Positions 33,101 to 43,404 of a stretch of DNA of 64,000 nt are shown here, piece after piece. Within the stretch, counting starts at the first letter, position 1. Every line of letters starts with the position of its first letter. The DNA is taken from assembly GCA_030248215.1 (NCBI GenBank), contig JASANG010003352.1:125001-189000 (forward strand). Reading direction: 5' to 3'. The DNA is from Enoplolaimus lenunculus (lineage: Eukaryota; Nematoda; Enoplea; Enoplida; Thoracostomopsidae). The notes beneath the pieces were generated by a model, which saw nothing but the letters and a program-made list of their open reading frames with translations, ran no database searches and was not told the origin of the DNA. A program made the translations under genes and the position numbers.

Positions 33101-35959
33101 TTTCGACAATCCAGCATACACTGGAAAATATAACAAAAATTGCAGCTTAAATTATACTTTAATACGCAAAAACCTAAAAATATTCATAATTGTACTGTTT
33201 CGTAGTAAAATAATATGACAAAATGGTTGTAAATATTCAATAATTCGTGACGAATGCCACGACCGTTGTCTAAAAGTAATACTAAACTGCATAAACATTT
33301 TTAAAAAAATCAGACCCACCGATCGAACGTCGAAATATGCTACCGACACAATTATAGCCATTTCTTGCAACGTATTTATTTACCTTTTTTAAATACCATT
33401 GAACGGTTCGACTGACTATCCTTAACAGCTTAAAATTTCACCCACCTAAATTTAAAATTTCAATACCACGTCTACAGCCACATTCCTACCAAAAATCAGA
33501 TTCAACAAGAACGAGAAGAAGAAACTTTTCCACATTCACACAGCTGGTTCATTTTTAACGTTGATAAAATTAGACCAAAACATTATATTATTATATAAGC
33601 CAGTATCTTTTTGCACCAGGAGTCCCGCACTCCAAATATACCCTGTGTCCCGGTCTCTTTAAAGATTCAAACAACAAAAACTAACCAACCTGTTGTCGCA
33701 GAAACAGCCGATCTCAACTCGCCAGTATGATTCGAATCTAAACTTCGGCGTATGAAATCATGAACATTATGCCGATCCGCAAATATTGACACCATCAATT
33801 TGAGCAAATCCAAAGTTAAACTACGAGCTAATGGATCATTGCTGAAATCATTAGCGTCATTCTACAGTTCATTTTTGCTTCAATCAAAACTAGTGTTAAT
33901 TTGATGCAAGCCCATACTTTCCCAACATACAACAGATTATTTTTCTAAGCTTAAGCAGAAACCTCAAGTTAAGCCTAATTAATTATATATAGCTGAAATG
34001 TTTAACTGCACACCAAGGTACGCTTTAATTCCCCACCCCCCATTTGCATTAACATGATACAAGCTAAAAGTTTCCCCACATTCTGCTTATTATATTTCTA
34101 AATCTAAACCTAAACCCAAACCTGAGCCTATGTCTGAAACCAAAACTGAGCCTATTTTATTTCAGTCAATGTGTCTATTGGCGACTTTTTGCAGGATAAC
34201 CAAGCAAGTACACACACCACAATCTAATGAAAAAAGCACAGACCAGCATTCTCAAATATGTATAGCACCTATCGTGAGTTTGCAATATACGTTTTCATAC
34301 AAGCGAACCGTGTCAGCTGCGGCTTACTCAAATCACACAAAAGCGCCACAAATCCAAAACTGCGTCAAATACTGGAACCAGAGTGCACCGATATTACAAT
34401 TTATCGGAACCGGGACCGGAATTGAAAAATACGGATTTACCGAACCTGAAAGTGAAAAATAAAATCTCAAATTCTTTTTAATTTTCTATTTGCAATATTA
34501 TTGGTAAAATAACCCTAATTGAAGATAGGTATTCACTTTATCTACTGTATTTTAGATTTTCATAATCCACAAAAGCGAAATCTACCGTCGATGGTTTATT
34601 TTCGGTGATTGTCAAGGTTTACATACTATACTAATGAAATCTATTTAATTTTTGTCGCAAATTTTTAGTGAAATATTTCAATTTCCACCGACCAAATTTT
34701 AATACCACAATTTTTAATTCCGGTAATAATTTACCGGAACCGGAAGGTGAAAAAATGCCGGAACCGGAATTCCGGTCGCACCCAGACTGGATCTTATTAT
34801 TCGCTCGTTCGACCGTCGCAGGTCCTATCAGCAACTATTATTTAAACGTTACATACAGAAAAAATAACGCCATATACAACCGTTTTCTCTAAAATCGGAC
34901 ATTGTAGTACCCCCAGCTAAATTTTACACTTTCAGACGAAAGCCTTGGTTTCCGATATGCCCAACGTTTGACAATACCTTCTATTCCTTACCACTACAAA
35001 ACTGAGCACACTTGTTCGCCTAAATGCTTCTGAACAAATAGCAAAAAAACAAACAAAACAACAAAAACTCCAAATATACTAAAAAACACAATCAAAAAAT
35101 GCCAAAAAATACCCCAAAACATACCTATGAGACACTGTATAAATGCGATGTAGAATTTCATCCTTGTTGATCAATTTTGGAACTTCTTCTGGGCACCGTT
35201 TCACAACGCCAACAATGCATTCACGCATAAAATTCGACCTGAAATTCAAATGAAAAACAAGACATAAGCCAGTCACAGTGTTAATAAATAAGAGCTTACC
35301 ACTATATTATAATTCATACCAACACAAGCCAAAATTCGCTCACTTAACAAAACGGCAAAACTCGAACTCTTCCGACTACTTCGCCAATTTGTCATAATAA
35401 ATTATTGTTAAAATTAGCTATTTCAACATCATTTTAATCCCGTGGCAGCAGGGTTCAACCGGAATTCCTGTTCCGGCCGGAAATCTTGCAAAAATTCAAT
35501 TAGTGTTCCTGTTACTGTTCCGGCGAACTTTAGTTCCTGTTGAACCCTGCGTGGACGATTCGGCAACTTCAAAGTTTGTCGGCCTTCACCTATCAACTCA
35601 ACCAGTGTCAAGAACCTCGCGGAGAGCTTATTTTGAGGATATGCAAAAATTTTCAAAATCAAATCATTTTTTGATCAACCGCCGGATGATGAAAAATACC
35701 CGATTTCCCGCTACGATTCTAATCTTATTCACCTACGATTGAGCCACTACTCAACGCGAAGAACGTACCCACTTCGAAATACATCCATAACTTTCAATAT
35801 TGACGCATTAATAAACATTGGAAATGGATATTTTTTGAAAAATTGAGGCAACTTTGCAATCGATTCAGCTTGTTCGCCAACGCGATTCGATCGAAGGCCT
35901 CGATCAATATCCGCCAACGCTGCGTTCCAATCATACGCAGCCGATATGTCAGATGCCAT
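27171..35959 (-). CDS. INTS7: Integrator complex subunit 7, N-terminal 565 residues (ten exons)
   Basis: INTS7 is a helical-repeat subunit of the nuclear Integrator complex, which processes snRNA 3' ends and terminates paused RNA polymerase II. I place exons (5' to 3') at 35769-35959, 35125-35238, 33690-33841, 32991-33120, 31985-32112, 31568-31716, 29267-29673, 28621-28683, 28067-28284 and 27171-27314; all phases agree. The start MASDISAAYDW leads into LRSNRVGEQAESIAKLP and QFFKKYPFPMFINASILK, matching the human N-terminus. HSNDPLARSLTL and WYRLSRIAMRYGAHA match later human segments. Between exons 6 and 7 about 30 residues of the human protein have no counterpart, so one exon may be missed. 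Human INTS7 has about 962 residues; the last 400 are absent from what I can see. Exon 7 carries a species-specific Thr-rich insert. Confidence 0.88.
28460..28613. mobile_element. GGCCCATGTA-family MITE abutting an INTS7 exon
   Basis: Its right end CTTTACATGGGCC and left end GGTTATTGTAAAAAACAGGG are imperfect inverted repeats. The core holds CCTAAGCCTAAACCTAAGCC. The flanking 8-mers ATCGTACC (28452-28459) and ATCTTACC (28614-28621) match at seven of eight. The right 8-mer contains the splice donor of the INTS7 exon at 28621-28683. Confidence 0.8.
30820..31275. repeat. Diverged tandem repeat of about 155-165 bp, three copies
   Basis: AGGCTTAACTCATTAAGC at about 30900, AGGCTTATCAGTTAAGC at about 31052 and ATAAGCTTAATCAATTATGC at about 31218 head similar units. 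Each contains TTTGGAGGTTTATAAACAAT or a relative. It lies in an INTS7 intron. Just downstream, ATCAAAATCGGTCCAACGGT is a further repeat-like phrase. Confidence 0.65.
32496..32855. mobile_element. MITE with ACTTAAGT-rich interior
   Basis: The left end GGCTGGGTTTCTAAAATCTT and right end GGATTTCAGAAACCCAGCC are inverted repeats, flanked on both sides by AAT. ACTTAAGT and AAGTACTTAAGT palindromes recur in both subterminal regions. An isolated left-end fragment occurs at about 30643-30675. It lies in an INTS7 intron. Confidence 0.8.
34379..34785. mobile_element. hAT-like MITE, CAGAGTGCACCG...GGTCGCACCCAG
   Basis: The flanking 8-mers ACTGGAAC and ACTGGATC agree at seven of eight. It contains CCGGAACCGGAAGG simple repeats near the right end. 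The interior is shared in inverted orientation with the 19692-19973 copy. It lies in INTS7 intron 2. Confidence 0.75.
35449..35549. mobile_element. 101-bp hAT-like MITE, CAGGGTTCAACCGG
   Basis: The ends CAGGGTTCAACCGG and GTTCCTGTTGAACCCTG are inverted repeats. The flanks CGTGGCAG and CGTGGACG share their first five bases. It is the smallest member of the family in this window and lies in INTS7 intron 1. Confidence 0.7.
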
Positions 35960-36175
35960 TAAAAATACGCTAAAACAGCTCTCGATTTACGCTAATTCGA
36001 ATACTACGGTCTAAAATAGCGTGCACAAAATATAGTATTTCAATGCTACAACACAGAATTGAAATTTATAAAATGATTTCCATATCCAATCTATTTCCGG
36101 CAAGCAATCCGTGTAGTTTGATTTCGTTTAGAAATTCACATAAAATACATGTATAAATAACATACAAAATTGTAA

Positions 36176-36341
36176 CCAACGTATAGAACAGCGCCGTAAA
36201 ACAATAATATAAGCATATCTCTAAGCCTAAGCGTAACAACGAGCTTACACCAAATCCTAGGCAAAAATAAGTCTAAAGCTTTAAACTTACTCTATTGCAG
36301 TCCAGCAGAAAAACATTCCGCCCTTAATCTTTACATGGGCC
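36176..36341. mobile_element. GGCCCATGTA-family MITE, degraded left end
   Basis: The left end TATAGAACAGCGCCG and right end CCGCCCTTAATCTTTACATG (then GGCC) flank the family core (CTCTAAGCCTAAGCG, AAAAATAAGTCTAAAGC). Confidence 0.65.
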
Positions 36342-36492
36342 CAAATTGCAATTTGGCGATATAATAATTCTAAGCCACGTCTTTTAGATTTAAACGAAAA
36401 CGAACTAAGCAATTTTACTTGATACCACAGTGTTCACGTTATTTTATTTTTGCAAACTCTAGCAAAACTAAGTGAAATTTCATTCTCAAATT

Positions 36493-36700
36493 GGCCCATG
36501 TATAGAACAGGGCCGGATCGTTTTCCGGATGGGCTATAATAGAGTCAGTTTAAGCTTTAAACAAATTTTTTGCACGGGCTTAGACCTAGGCTTAGGCTTA
36601 GGCTTATGCTTAGGCTTAGGAATAGGTTCATCCATACTCTTAGGCTTAGGCTTTGGAATATGGTTATACTACTGTTCCGGCCATGTTCTATACCTGGGCC
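36493..36700. mobile_element. GGCCCATGTA-family MITE with exact 8-bp duplication
   Basis: The left end GGCCCATGTATAGAACAGGG and right end CCATGTTCTATACCTGGGCC are inverted repeats. Exact CTCAAATT flanks both sides (36485-36492 and 36701-36708). The core contains several TTAGGCTTAGGC phrases. Confidence 0.9.
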
Positions 36701-37032
36701 CTCAAATTTAACCACTGTTAGAATCATGCGCGCGCTATAATTTTCTGTGAAGCGGGGTCGACTGTCATCGTCGAGTCTCAAAAACAAAAATTAAGTTTTA
36801 AACTGGTCGAGCGATGATGACGCGTGTTTCATAGGAATGATTTTCAACGAAACACGACGCCGTGCCCCGAGTATAGTACAACGCTAATTGTATGTCTTTT
36901 TTTCCTTTCTTTAAATAACTTTCGATTCCTCCAGCAAGTTAATTTCACTTGTCAAACCTTCGTAAACGTGCCAGTATTAATCCGCCCACATATATACCCT
37001 TCCAAGTATAAAAGCATTGCAGCGATAACACC

Positions 37033-37300
37033 CAGGGGTGCACCCGGATGTAAAAACACCAGAACCGGATGTGACGCAATATTATGTAGTTTAAACAATG
37101 TTTAATTATGGCAAATATCTATAACGCATTGACAAAATTAGTAGTTTTCGGTTTTATTTTTCAAGAAATCCCGACTGTTTGATCTCAAAAATTGTACGAA
37201 AAGTTACAAACGAAATTGCCGGAAACTCCGGCAAAGTTTCCATGTAAGACAGTTGTCGATTTTGTGCCGGAACCGGAGGCAGATCTGTGATTGTACCTTG
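37033..37300. mobile_element. hAT-like MITE, CAGGGGTGCACCCGG variant
   Basis: It starts CAGGGGTGCACCCGGATG and ends GTGATTGTACCTTG. ATAAC follows the right end and precedes the left end within the flanking 8-mers. It is non-coding. Confidence 0.5.
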
Positions 37301-37431
37301 ATAACTATACCACAAATGTCTAGTGTTTATATTTGCTCGAATCACGAAATACTTAAAACTATAAAATTTACTGCACAAAATAATAAACAACCACCAAATA
37401 AAGGTAGAATTACACACATCAACATGATTTC

Positions 37432-37617
37432 GGCCCATGTAAAAATCAGGGGCGGAACGTTTTTCTGTGGGATTGCAATAGAGTAAGCTTAAACAACTTT
37501 AGATAATTTTTTTGCTTGGCTCAGGCTTAGGTTTAGGAATAAACTCATTCTTACGCTTAGGCTTAGTCTTAAGAATATGCTTATAACACTGTTCCGCGTC
37601 TGTTCTTTACATTGGCC
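37432..37617. mobile_element. GGCCCATGTA-family MITE
   Basis: The left end GGCCCATGTAAAAATCAGGG and right end CTGTTCTTTACATTGGCC are inverted repeats. The core holds CTCAGGCTTAGGTTTAGG and TTACGCTTAGGCTTAG. The flanking 8-mers no longer match well. Confidence 0.8.
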
Positions 37618-38139
37618 ATATCTAAGCAAAACACGCACAGGTTTTGATCAATACATGTTTATATCTAACAAAACACTCGATACTAACGTATCAATTCAGA
37701 GTAAAAAATTTTCGACGCTAAAACCTACGTAACTCGTATATAGAATAAAAGCTTAAACTAACTTTATTCAGCCAAGTGTCAGGCTTCGCCCAGAAAAAAA
37801 TAACTGTTCCCATGCGTTCTGTCAAACCCTGTCATATAACATAAAAGCATATATCGCACAAAGCTTATATCTCTTAGGACCATGTTATTCCTTTGCCAAG
37901 AATCAAACTCAAAACAATAGATTTTGCACCACACGTTCAAAAAAAGTAGCCACAATCACATTTGCTGTGCCGCAGCCGTCTCGAACATTGACTATCAAGA
38001 GCGGCCAAACCCAGACGGCACTACACCAAACTGAATATCTCTCCAAACGTCACCGAAACCTACACTGCACCGTTTCTTCCACCCTCAGCTCCATAAGCCA
38101 CCCCCCACAAAAAATTCTTTCGCAACCTTTACTCGACCG

Positions 38140-38673
38140 TCAACTGCCCGACCCGCCTCCAAACGCGCACTTCGTAAAATCCAAGTACGTTTGCTTCACC
38201 CTGCTGTCCACATCTCGAAAACACCCCTGTTGCATTTCGGCCGTCAACAGATCATGCAAACAGCCTCCATCATGGCGATAAATCCACCGTTGATCTGGCA
38301 CCACAAAATCGTACCGTTTCGGTCCCGAAACCGGCGACGAAAACCAAATTTGTCGGTTTGGCGATTGTTTATTAATGACGTAGGTCCCTAATTGAGGGCC
38401 AAATTTAACCGTAAGGACTCCTTGCGAGTAAACAACATCCATCGCCGACGCTGACGGCAGACCGTCCGCAATTAATTCAAACTGTTCACACAACGAATCC
38501 AGCGTTGTATCTGCAATGCGATCGTACTCACTTGCTGATACTGTTTCCTTATCATCTTTAGAATTGTCTACATTATTGTTGTTGTTGTTGTTTTGACTCC
38601 AAAGCGTTCGAGTTATACTCAACTGTCGGTAAAATAGCGTCGTTTGATACTGAGCTGAAATCAAAGCAAGCAT
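38140..38673 (-). CDS. FXN: Frataxin, mitochondrial iron-sulfur assembly factor, single exon
   Basis: Frataxin binds the mitochondrial NFS1-ISCU machinery and stimulates Fe-S cluster assembly. The 177-residue frame shows the family core: acidic first helix (EYDRIADTTLDSLCEQFE, residues 49-66), then GVLTVKFGPQLGTYVINKQ (residues 85-103), PNRQIWFSSPVSGPKRYD (105-122) and WIYRHDGGCLHDLL (130-143). The first 45 residues are basic and Asn-rich, as expected for an import sequence. The whole frataxin domain is in one exon, whereas human FXN has five. The string TTTGATTTCAG eleven bases inside the start looks like a splice acceptor, so the true start may lie in an upstream exon. Family identity is certain; the N-terminus is not. 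Confidence 0.93.
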   Translation of the reverse strand: MLALISAQYQTTLFYRQLSITRTLWSQNNNNNNNVDNSKDDKETVSASEYDRIADTTLDSLCEQFELIADGLPSASAMDVVYSQGVLTVKFGPQLGTYVINKQSPNRQIWFSSPVSGPKRYDFVVPDQRWIYRHDGGCLHDLLTAEMQQGCFRDVDSRVKQTYLDFTKCAFGGGSGS

Positions 38674-39183
38674 TTACCAGCCAAAAATTCGTTTTAAATA
38701 ACTTCATTAAAAATGGTTTTACGTGCGAGCGTAGCGAACGAGAAAATTGTGTTTAGCATCTTTCGTGTCAACAGAAAAAACAACAACATACTGCAATTAA
38801 CGCGTTTATGCTAACAAACGCATCACCTTCCGCTTCTCGCTTTGTCAGTATTTTCACTTTTGCCCGCAATTCATTAGACGCAATTCTTAACAATTCGAAT
38901 GTGGATAACTTTGAATTCAGTTTAAAAGTTCGCTCAGTCGGCTAAAGATAGAGAACTGAGAAAATAACAGCCTGTACTCAAACGTAATCAGCGCTCCATT
39001 GTGTAAATTATAAACACAACGGCCGTCCATGTTACTTTCAGGATTGTCACCGGGTTCTGGCGGGTCCGTAGAAGAGTAGACTTATAGATTCTAGACATTT
39101 TTTGCTTAGGCTTGCCCATAAAATACACCTTTGTAACAATTAGGCTTAGGCTTAGACTTACGAATCACGCTTAAGTAAAATTG

Positions 39184-39377
39184 GGCCCATGTAAAGATCA
39201 AAGGCGGAACGTTTTTCTGTGGGACTAGAAAAGAGTTAAAGCTTAAGCTTTAGACTAATTTTTTTGCTTGGCTTAGGATTATAGGCTTAGTAATATGCTT
39301 ATTCTTACGCATAGTCTTCGGCTTAGGATTAGGAATACGCTTATAATACTGTTCCATCCCTGTTCTTTACATTGGCC
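39184..39377. mobile_element. GGCCCATGTA-family MITE
   Basis: The left end GGCCCATGTAAAGATCAAAG and right end CCTGTTCTTTACATTGGCC are inverted repeats. The core carries GGCTTAGGATTATAGGC and related hexamers. It lies between frataxin and JMJD8. Confidence 0.8.
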
Positions 39378-39444
39378 GTAAACAGTTCGGCCGTAAAAGT
39401 AACATTGCCCCGCAACACAATTAGCTGTAACGATATCCAAATAC

Positions 39445-39563
39445 CTCGATTTTTATAGCAGACATCACTAAGCTTACAATTGCAATGCAATGTTTTATTG
39501 TTGTAATAGCTAATGCCACATTGGCCGTAAATGCAATTTGTTGAGCAAGCGGACTGTAGTTTC
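39445..39563 (-). CDS. Orphan internal exon with EGF-like cysteine pattern
   Basis: The exon is bounded by an acceptor (GTGTACAG) and a donor (GAG then GTATTTGG) and stays open for 39 codons between a phase-2 entry and a phase-1 exit. The product reads ACSTNCIYGQCGISYYNNKT and then LHCNCKLSDVC, with the six-cysteine spacing typical of an EGF-like module. I did not find partner exons on the same strand, so it is either part of a gene with long introns or a remnant. The isolated short length makes chance a real alternative. Confidence 0.4.
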
Positions 39564-39801
39564 CTGTACACCTGAATCACATCTTGTTTTTCGCGTGCAA
39601 GCCACCTTGAACAACACATCAGACCAGCTGTAGTGCGATACATTACTGTTTGTATCAAGCTATTTTGTACTGGTCTGAATCAATGGTATATGTATATTGT
39701 ACAATAATGTTGAATTTCCCTTCAATTTTTCGCAGAAGCCTGACTTTTATGAACGAAAATTCTTGTTGGCAAAACATATATAAGTTTCAGGGAGTAAAGG
39801 A

Positions 39802-40326
39802 CAGGGCGTAACCTGGTATCGTTTCCGGTAAAAATCGGTGTCCGCTTCCGTTTCTATTATAGAAATACCGGAAATTCGTTTTTACGTTCAAAATTAGGGC
39901 CCATGTATAGAAAAGGGCCGGATCGTTTTCCGGAGGGGCTATAATATAGTAAGTTTAAGCTTTAGACTAATTTTTTGCTTAGCCTTAGGCTCATCCATAC
40001 GCTTAGGCTTAGGAATATGCTTATACTACTGTTCCGGCCCTGCTCTATACATGGGCCAAAATTAGTTATAAATCACTTATATATCTCGCAATTTTTGTTA
40101 CAGATATGCTGCAATTCTTCGAAATGAAATAAGAGCTACGAAACTCATCCAAACTCTTAAAAATTTCGATGCATCCGCCATTTTTTCTTTGAAATCTTTG
40201 AAAGACCAGTGAACTTTATGTACGCCTCAATTGTATTGGAATAGAAATAAAACATTTATGAAACTTTTACAATTCAATATCAGTTTTCCGTTTCCGTTAT
40301 TTTGACCACTATCCGTTTACACCCTG
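39802..40326. mobile_element. hAT-like MITE carrying a nested GGCCCATGTA element
   Basis: The left end CAGGGCGTAACCTGGTATCG and right end CCGTTTACACCCTG are imperfect inverted repeats of the CAGGGT family. The element at 39898-40057 lies inside it. The outer flanking 8-mers do not match, so the outer boundaries are tentative. Confidence 0.5.
39898..40057. mobile_element. GGCCCATGTA-family MITE with exact 8-bp duplication
   Basis: The left end GGCCCATGTATAGAAAAGGG and right end CCTGCTCTATACATGGGCC are inverted repeats. Exact AAAATTAG flanks both sides (39890-39897 and 40058-40065). It is nested within a CAGGGT-family copy, so it inserted later. Confidence 0.92.
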
Positions 40327-40799
40327 CTGGCAACCACAACCAATATCAACCCCTGCTTCAACAAAAGCTCACAATTAAAAGTAGAAGTGGTATTTTTTTA
40401 CAACAATCACGTTTAGCGATGATTCACTCACCCTGACCTCAAAGCGAAATTCAACGCAACCAAATAAATTTACAAACAAAACTTTTTAAACGCAAGAACT
40501 CTCAATCTAACCGCTCAAGCTTACCTTCAATTTACAAAAGTAAGGCAAACCAGACGCAACAAATTTTATTACACGAGATGTTTACCCATTTTCTACATTA
40601 CGCGTGAGACTAAGTCAAAAGTTAATTGAAATAAATATCAATAAGGTAGGAAAATCAGAAAGGCAAAATAAAATTCAGGAACGCCGAAGGGTCGTAGTAG
40701 CGTCGTAATACATTGTAGTACTGAACATACGTATATCACAACAATACACCACTTATGCTCTGTTCATGATCATTTTAAACAATAAAAATATTAAATAAA
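40327..40799. other. Unassigned AT-rich sequence
   Basis: No exon-like segment or transposon end was recognised. Confidence 0.4.
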
Positions 40800-41350
40800 C
40801 TTCTAGTATATTAATTACTGTAGTGACCCGAACAAAAGAGGGGTTAAATAACTTCTAGTATATTAATTACTGTAGTGACCCGAACAAAAGAGGGGTTAAA
40901 TAACGTCTAGTATATTAATTACTGTAGTGACCCGAATAAAAGAGGGGTTAAATAACTTCTAGTATATTAATTACTGTAGTGACCCGAATAAGAGAGGGAT
41001 CCCCATTTTGAGTTCCAATCAATAGGAGTCCGTATATTCCTAATTAGAACCCGTAAGCGGATAGAGTCCCTAAACGCCTAATTAGAGTCAATAAATGTCA
41101 ATGGACCCTAACTGTGCATACTTAGGTTTTGAAAGTACATATCTATGCATAGCCTTGCGTTACCGCTCAACTTTTAGATATATAATAAAAACGTTTAACA
41201 ACGGATTGTTGAAATACAGGATACATATCAGTAACGAATGCCGTGCAGGGCGAGTTAAAAATAAATAAAAGTCCGTAGCCGAATAACACGGCAAGGGGTA
41301 TCATCTCGAGAGGCCAAATAAATATCAGTACCCCCTTCTTATTCGGGTCA
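40800..41350. mobile_element. MITE with TGACCCGAATAAGAG ends and amplified left end
   Basis: An element at 40980-41350 has ends TGACCCGAATAAGAGAGGG and CCCCCTTCTTATTCGGGTCA. To its left, 40800-40985 holds about 3.5 copies of a 52-bp unit (CTTCTAGTATATTAATTACT, GTAGTGACCCGAACAAAAGA, GGGGTTAAATAA) that contains the same terminal sequence. The element is non-coding. Confidence 0.85.
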
Positions 41351-41968
41351 GTCAGTACAGCAATATATTATTTAGTTTCAGGTCACAAATCTCTGAACTG
41401 AGGCTGGGCGCAAAATAAATGCGTTTGCAAAAAACAACATTTTACTGGAATAATAAATGTTTATAGTTTTGCACGTCCAAAAGCCAAATTCTAACTTTAT
41501 TCAGTTAGTATTCTGAAACAAATTAATGATACATCGAAAATTTTCAAAATGCAAGGTTCGCAGTCGGCAAAATTACAATGAATTCAGATTCGGTCCAATC
41601 GTGAATTCGTCGACGCACTGGTATACATACTAGAAGGCAGATCCAATTGCAAAACCTGCTATATAAACGGTCTTAAGCGCAACTGATATACAATACACGT
41701 CAACAACTAGCAACTCCTGTCCCAGACACTTCCTATTTTTACAATACTGGCGTTACTATTTAATAACTGTCAAATCCGATTCCGACGTAATCCATTCTAC
41801 CGGAAATTATTTCAACACGGAATGCAAAAACGGACGTTTCAACCCTATTCACACATTTAAACAGCTTGCCAGTACAAGCTCTATGAAAGGCTCTACAACC
41901 CAAACATGGTCGTCCAAATCGCTACTGCGAGTTCTCGCTGCAAAATCTTGTCCGCATAAATAATCGCT
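41351..41968. other. Unassigned; partial AGCCCTATTCAC-type repeat
   Basis: At about 41842-41955 phrases CCCTATTCACACATTTAAAC and GAGTTCTCGCTGCAAAATCT match the ends of the element at 20335-20610. No gene is seen. Confidence 0.45.
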
Positions 41969-42829
41969 TTACGTCGGTCCTAAAAATGTTGACACAAACA
42001 CTGAAGTTTCAATATTGAGCGTACTGTGCCACCAACGATCCGGAAAATACAACAATTCGCCCGGCTGTAGGGTACACTCGAGCGGCAGATCCTTTCGTCC
42101 AAGAGTCGGATATACTTCTCGGTACCATTGCAAACTACTACGATCCGGATCAAATTTCGGCTCAGCATCCGGCGGATACAAGAACCAATGCTTCGCTCCG
42201 TAAATCACTTCTGCCCATCCAGGGCCGTGAAAATGAAACGGTACCCCGGTTCCTGCGCCGGCGACACCAAAACTCAACGCAGCCCTTGTTCGCGGGAGGG
42301 CAAACGGAGGTCGGATATACTTCCTAAGCAACGGGTCCCACTCAACCGGATCTATATCGCCAAACAAATACATAGTTTCATTTCCGGTTCGATCGTTCAC
42401 TACCGGTTCCGCCATAGACTCTAAATACTTCCGTAATGGTAGCTTGAGTTTCGCGTACGAATACGTATTTGCCGAACTTGTGGTCACGTTTAAATGACCA
42501 AAATCAACCAAAAGACGTTGTTTTGTACTTGATTTTTGGAATGCCGCATTACGAGTTGCGCTATCAACAATTACAATCGGTTCCGAATATGCGAATCGTC
42601 GTAAAAACTCATGCTCAGACAGCTCGCCTACAGAAAAGCGTTCAAGATTGCAGCTGCGATTAGTTGCTAATTGCACTCGATGTTGTTGCTGCGTTGTCCA
42701 GCCACTGTCCGCATCGCCAAAATCGTTGTACACTTCCGTATTAGCATTGTAACTTCCATCAGCGAATGCGTTTGTAATTAATAGCAGTAAAATGCTAAAC
42801 AATACCTCGCCGACTGTAATTTTGAGCAT
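41969..42829 (-). CDS. JMJD8: JmjC domain-containing protein 8, ER luminal, single exon
   Basis: The 286-residue frame begins with a signal peptide (MLKITVGEVLFSILLLLITN) and matches JMJD8 throughout: GTGVPFHFHGPGWAEVIYG (193-211), KHWFLYPPDAEP (213-224), LECTLQPGELLYFPDRWWHS (250-269) and SVFVSTFLG (276-284). JMJD8 is a JmjC-fold protein of the ER lumen linked to TNF/NF-kB signalling and protein complex assembly in vertebrates; no demethylase activity is established. Where active JmjC enzymes have His-X-Asp/Glu, this protein reads His199-Phe-His201; the second metal-site histidine is probably His268. It has three N-X-S/T sites (N57, N114, N150). An in-frame TAG precedes the ATG. It has no introns, unlike INTS7 and CHMP1 beside it. 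Confidence 0.93.
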   Translation of the reverse strand: MLKITVGEVLFSILLLLITNAFADGSYNANTEVYNDFGDADSGWTTQQQHRVQLATNRSCNLERFSVGELSEHEFLRRFAYSEPIVIVDSATRNAAFQKSSTKQRLLVDFGHLNVTTSSANTYSYAKLKLPLRKYLESMAEPVVNDRTGNETMYLFGDIDPVEWDPLLRKYIRPPFALPRTRAALSFGVAGAGTGVPFHFHGPGWAEVIYGAKHWFLYPPDAEPKFDPDRSSLQWYREVYPTLGRKDLPLECTLQPGELLYFPDRWWHSTLNIETSVFVSTFLGPT

Positions 42830-42938
42830 CTATCCGTTAATTCATCTAAACTAGTCGCAAACAACTCCAAACTTAAATCTGAAACTCTAAACTAAATACC
42901 AGTAAAAACTGCTAGTATACCGGTCCGTAGCTAGAGGG

Positions 42939-43322
42939 CAGGGTGAAACCGGAACTCCGGTTGCAGTAGGGAAATCTGGTATTTTTCACTATACGGTTCC
43001 TGTATTTTTTCACCGATATATCCTGGTATTTTTTCACCGAAAATTTCCGGTATTTTCGGTGTTGGAAAATAAAAAAAATTGGCATATGCTAAGTTATATT
43101 TTTAATTGTTTGAGCGTGTATTGCCAAAATTTTCAATTTGTGTCGTACTCAATAATTCTTTATACGTTTCCAGCTACTGCATTTGTTTAAAGTATTTTGG
43201 CATTCTAAATGATGTATTTTTACACAATTAAAACCGATAAAGAAGCGTTTACAATGAATTTTTGGCCAACAAATATTGTTGGTTTTCTGGCTCCGGTATT
43301 TTATAACTCCGGTTGCACCCTG
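42939..43322. mobile_element. hAT-like MITE with exact 8-bp duplication
   Basis: It starts CAGGGTGAAACCGGAACTCC and ends ACTCCGGTTGCACCCTG. Exact CTAGAGGG flanks both sides (42931-42938 and 43323-43330). It sits inside a fragment of another repeat (GGTCCGTAGCTAGAGGG... GGACTCAACC), apparently the CCCGTAGCCA family. It is the best-preserved member of its family here. Confidence 0.92.
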
Positions 43323-43404
43323 CTAGAGGGGGACTCAACCTCTACACTTTTTTATTCGCTACTCAGTGGCGGATCCCAAGGAGGATGGCGCTGTATCCGA
43401 CACG

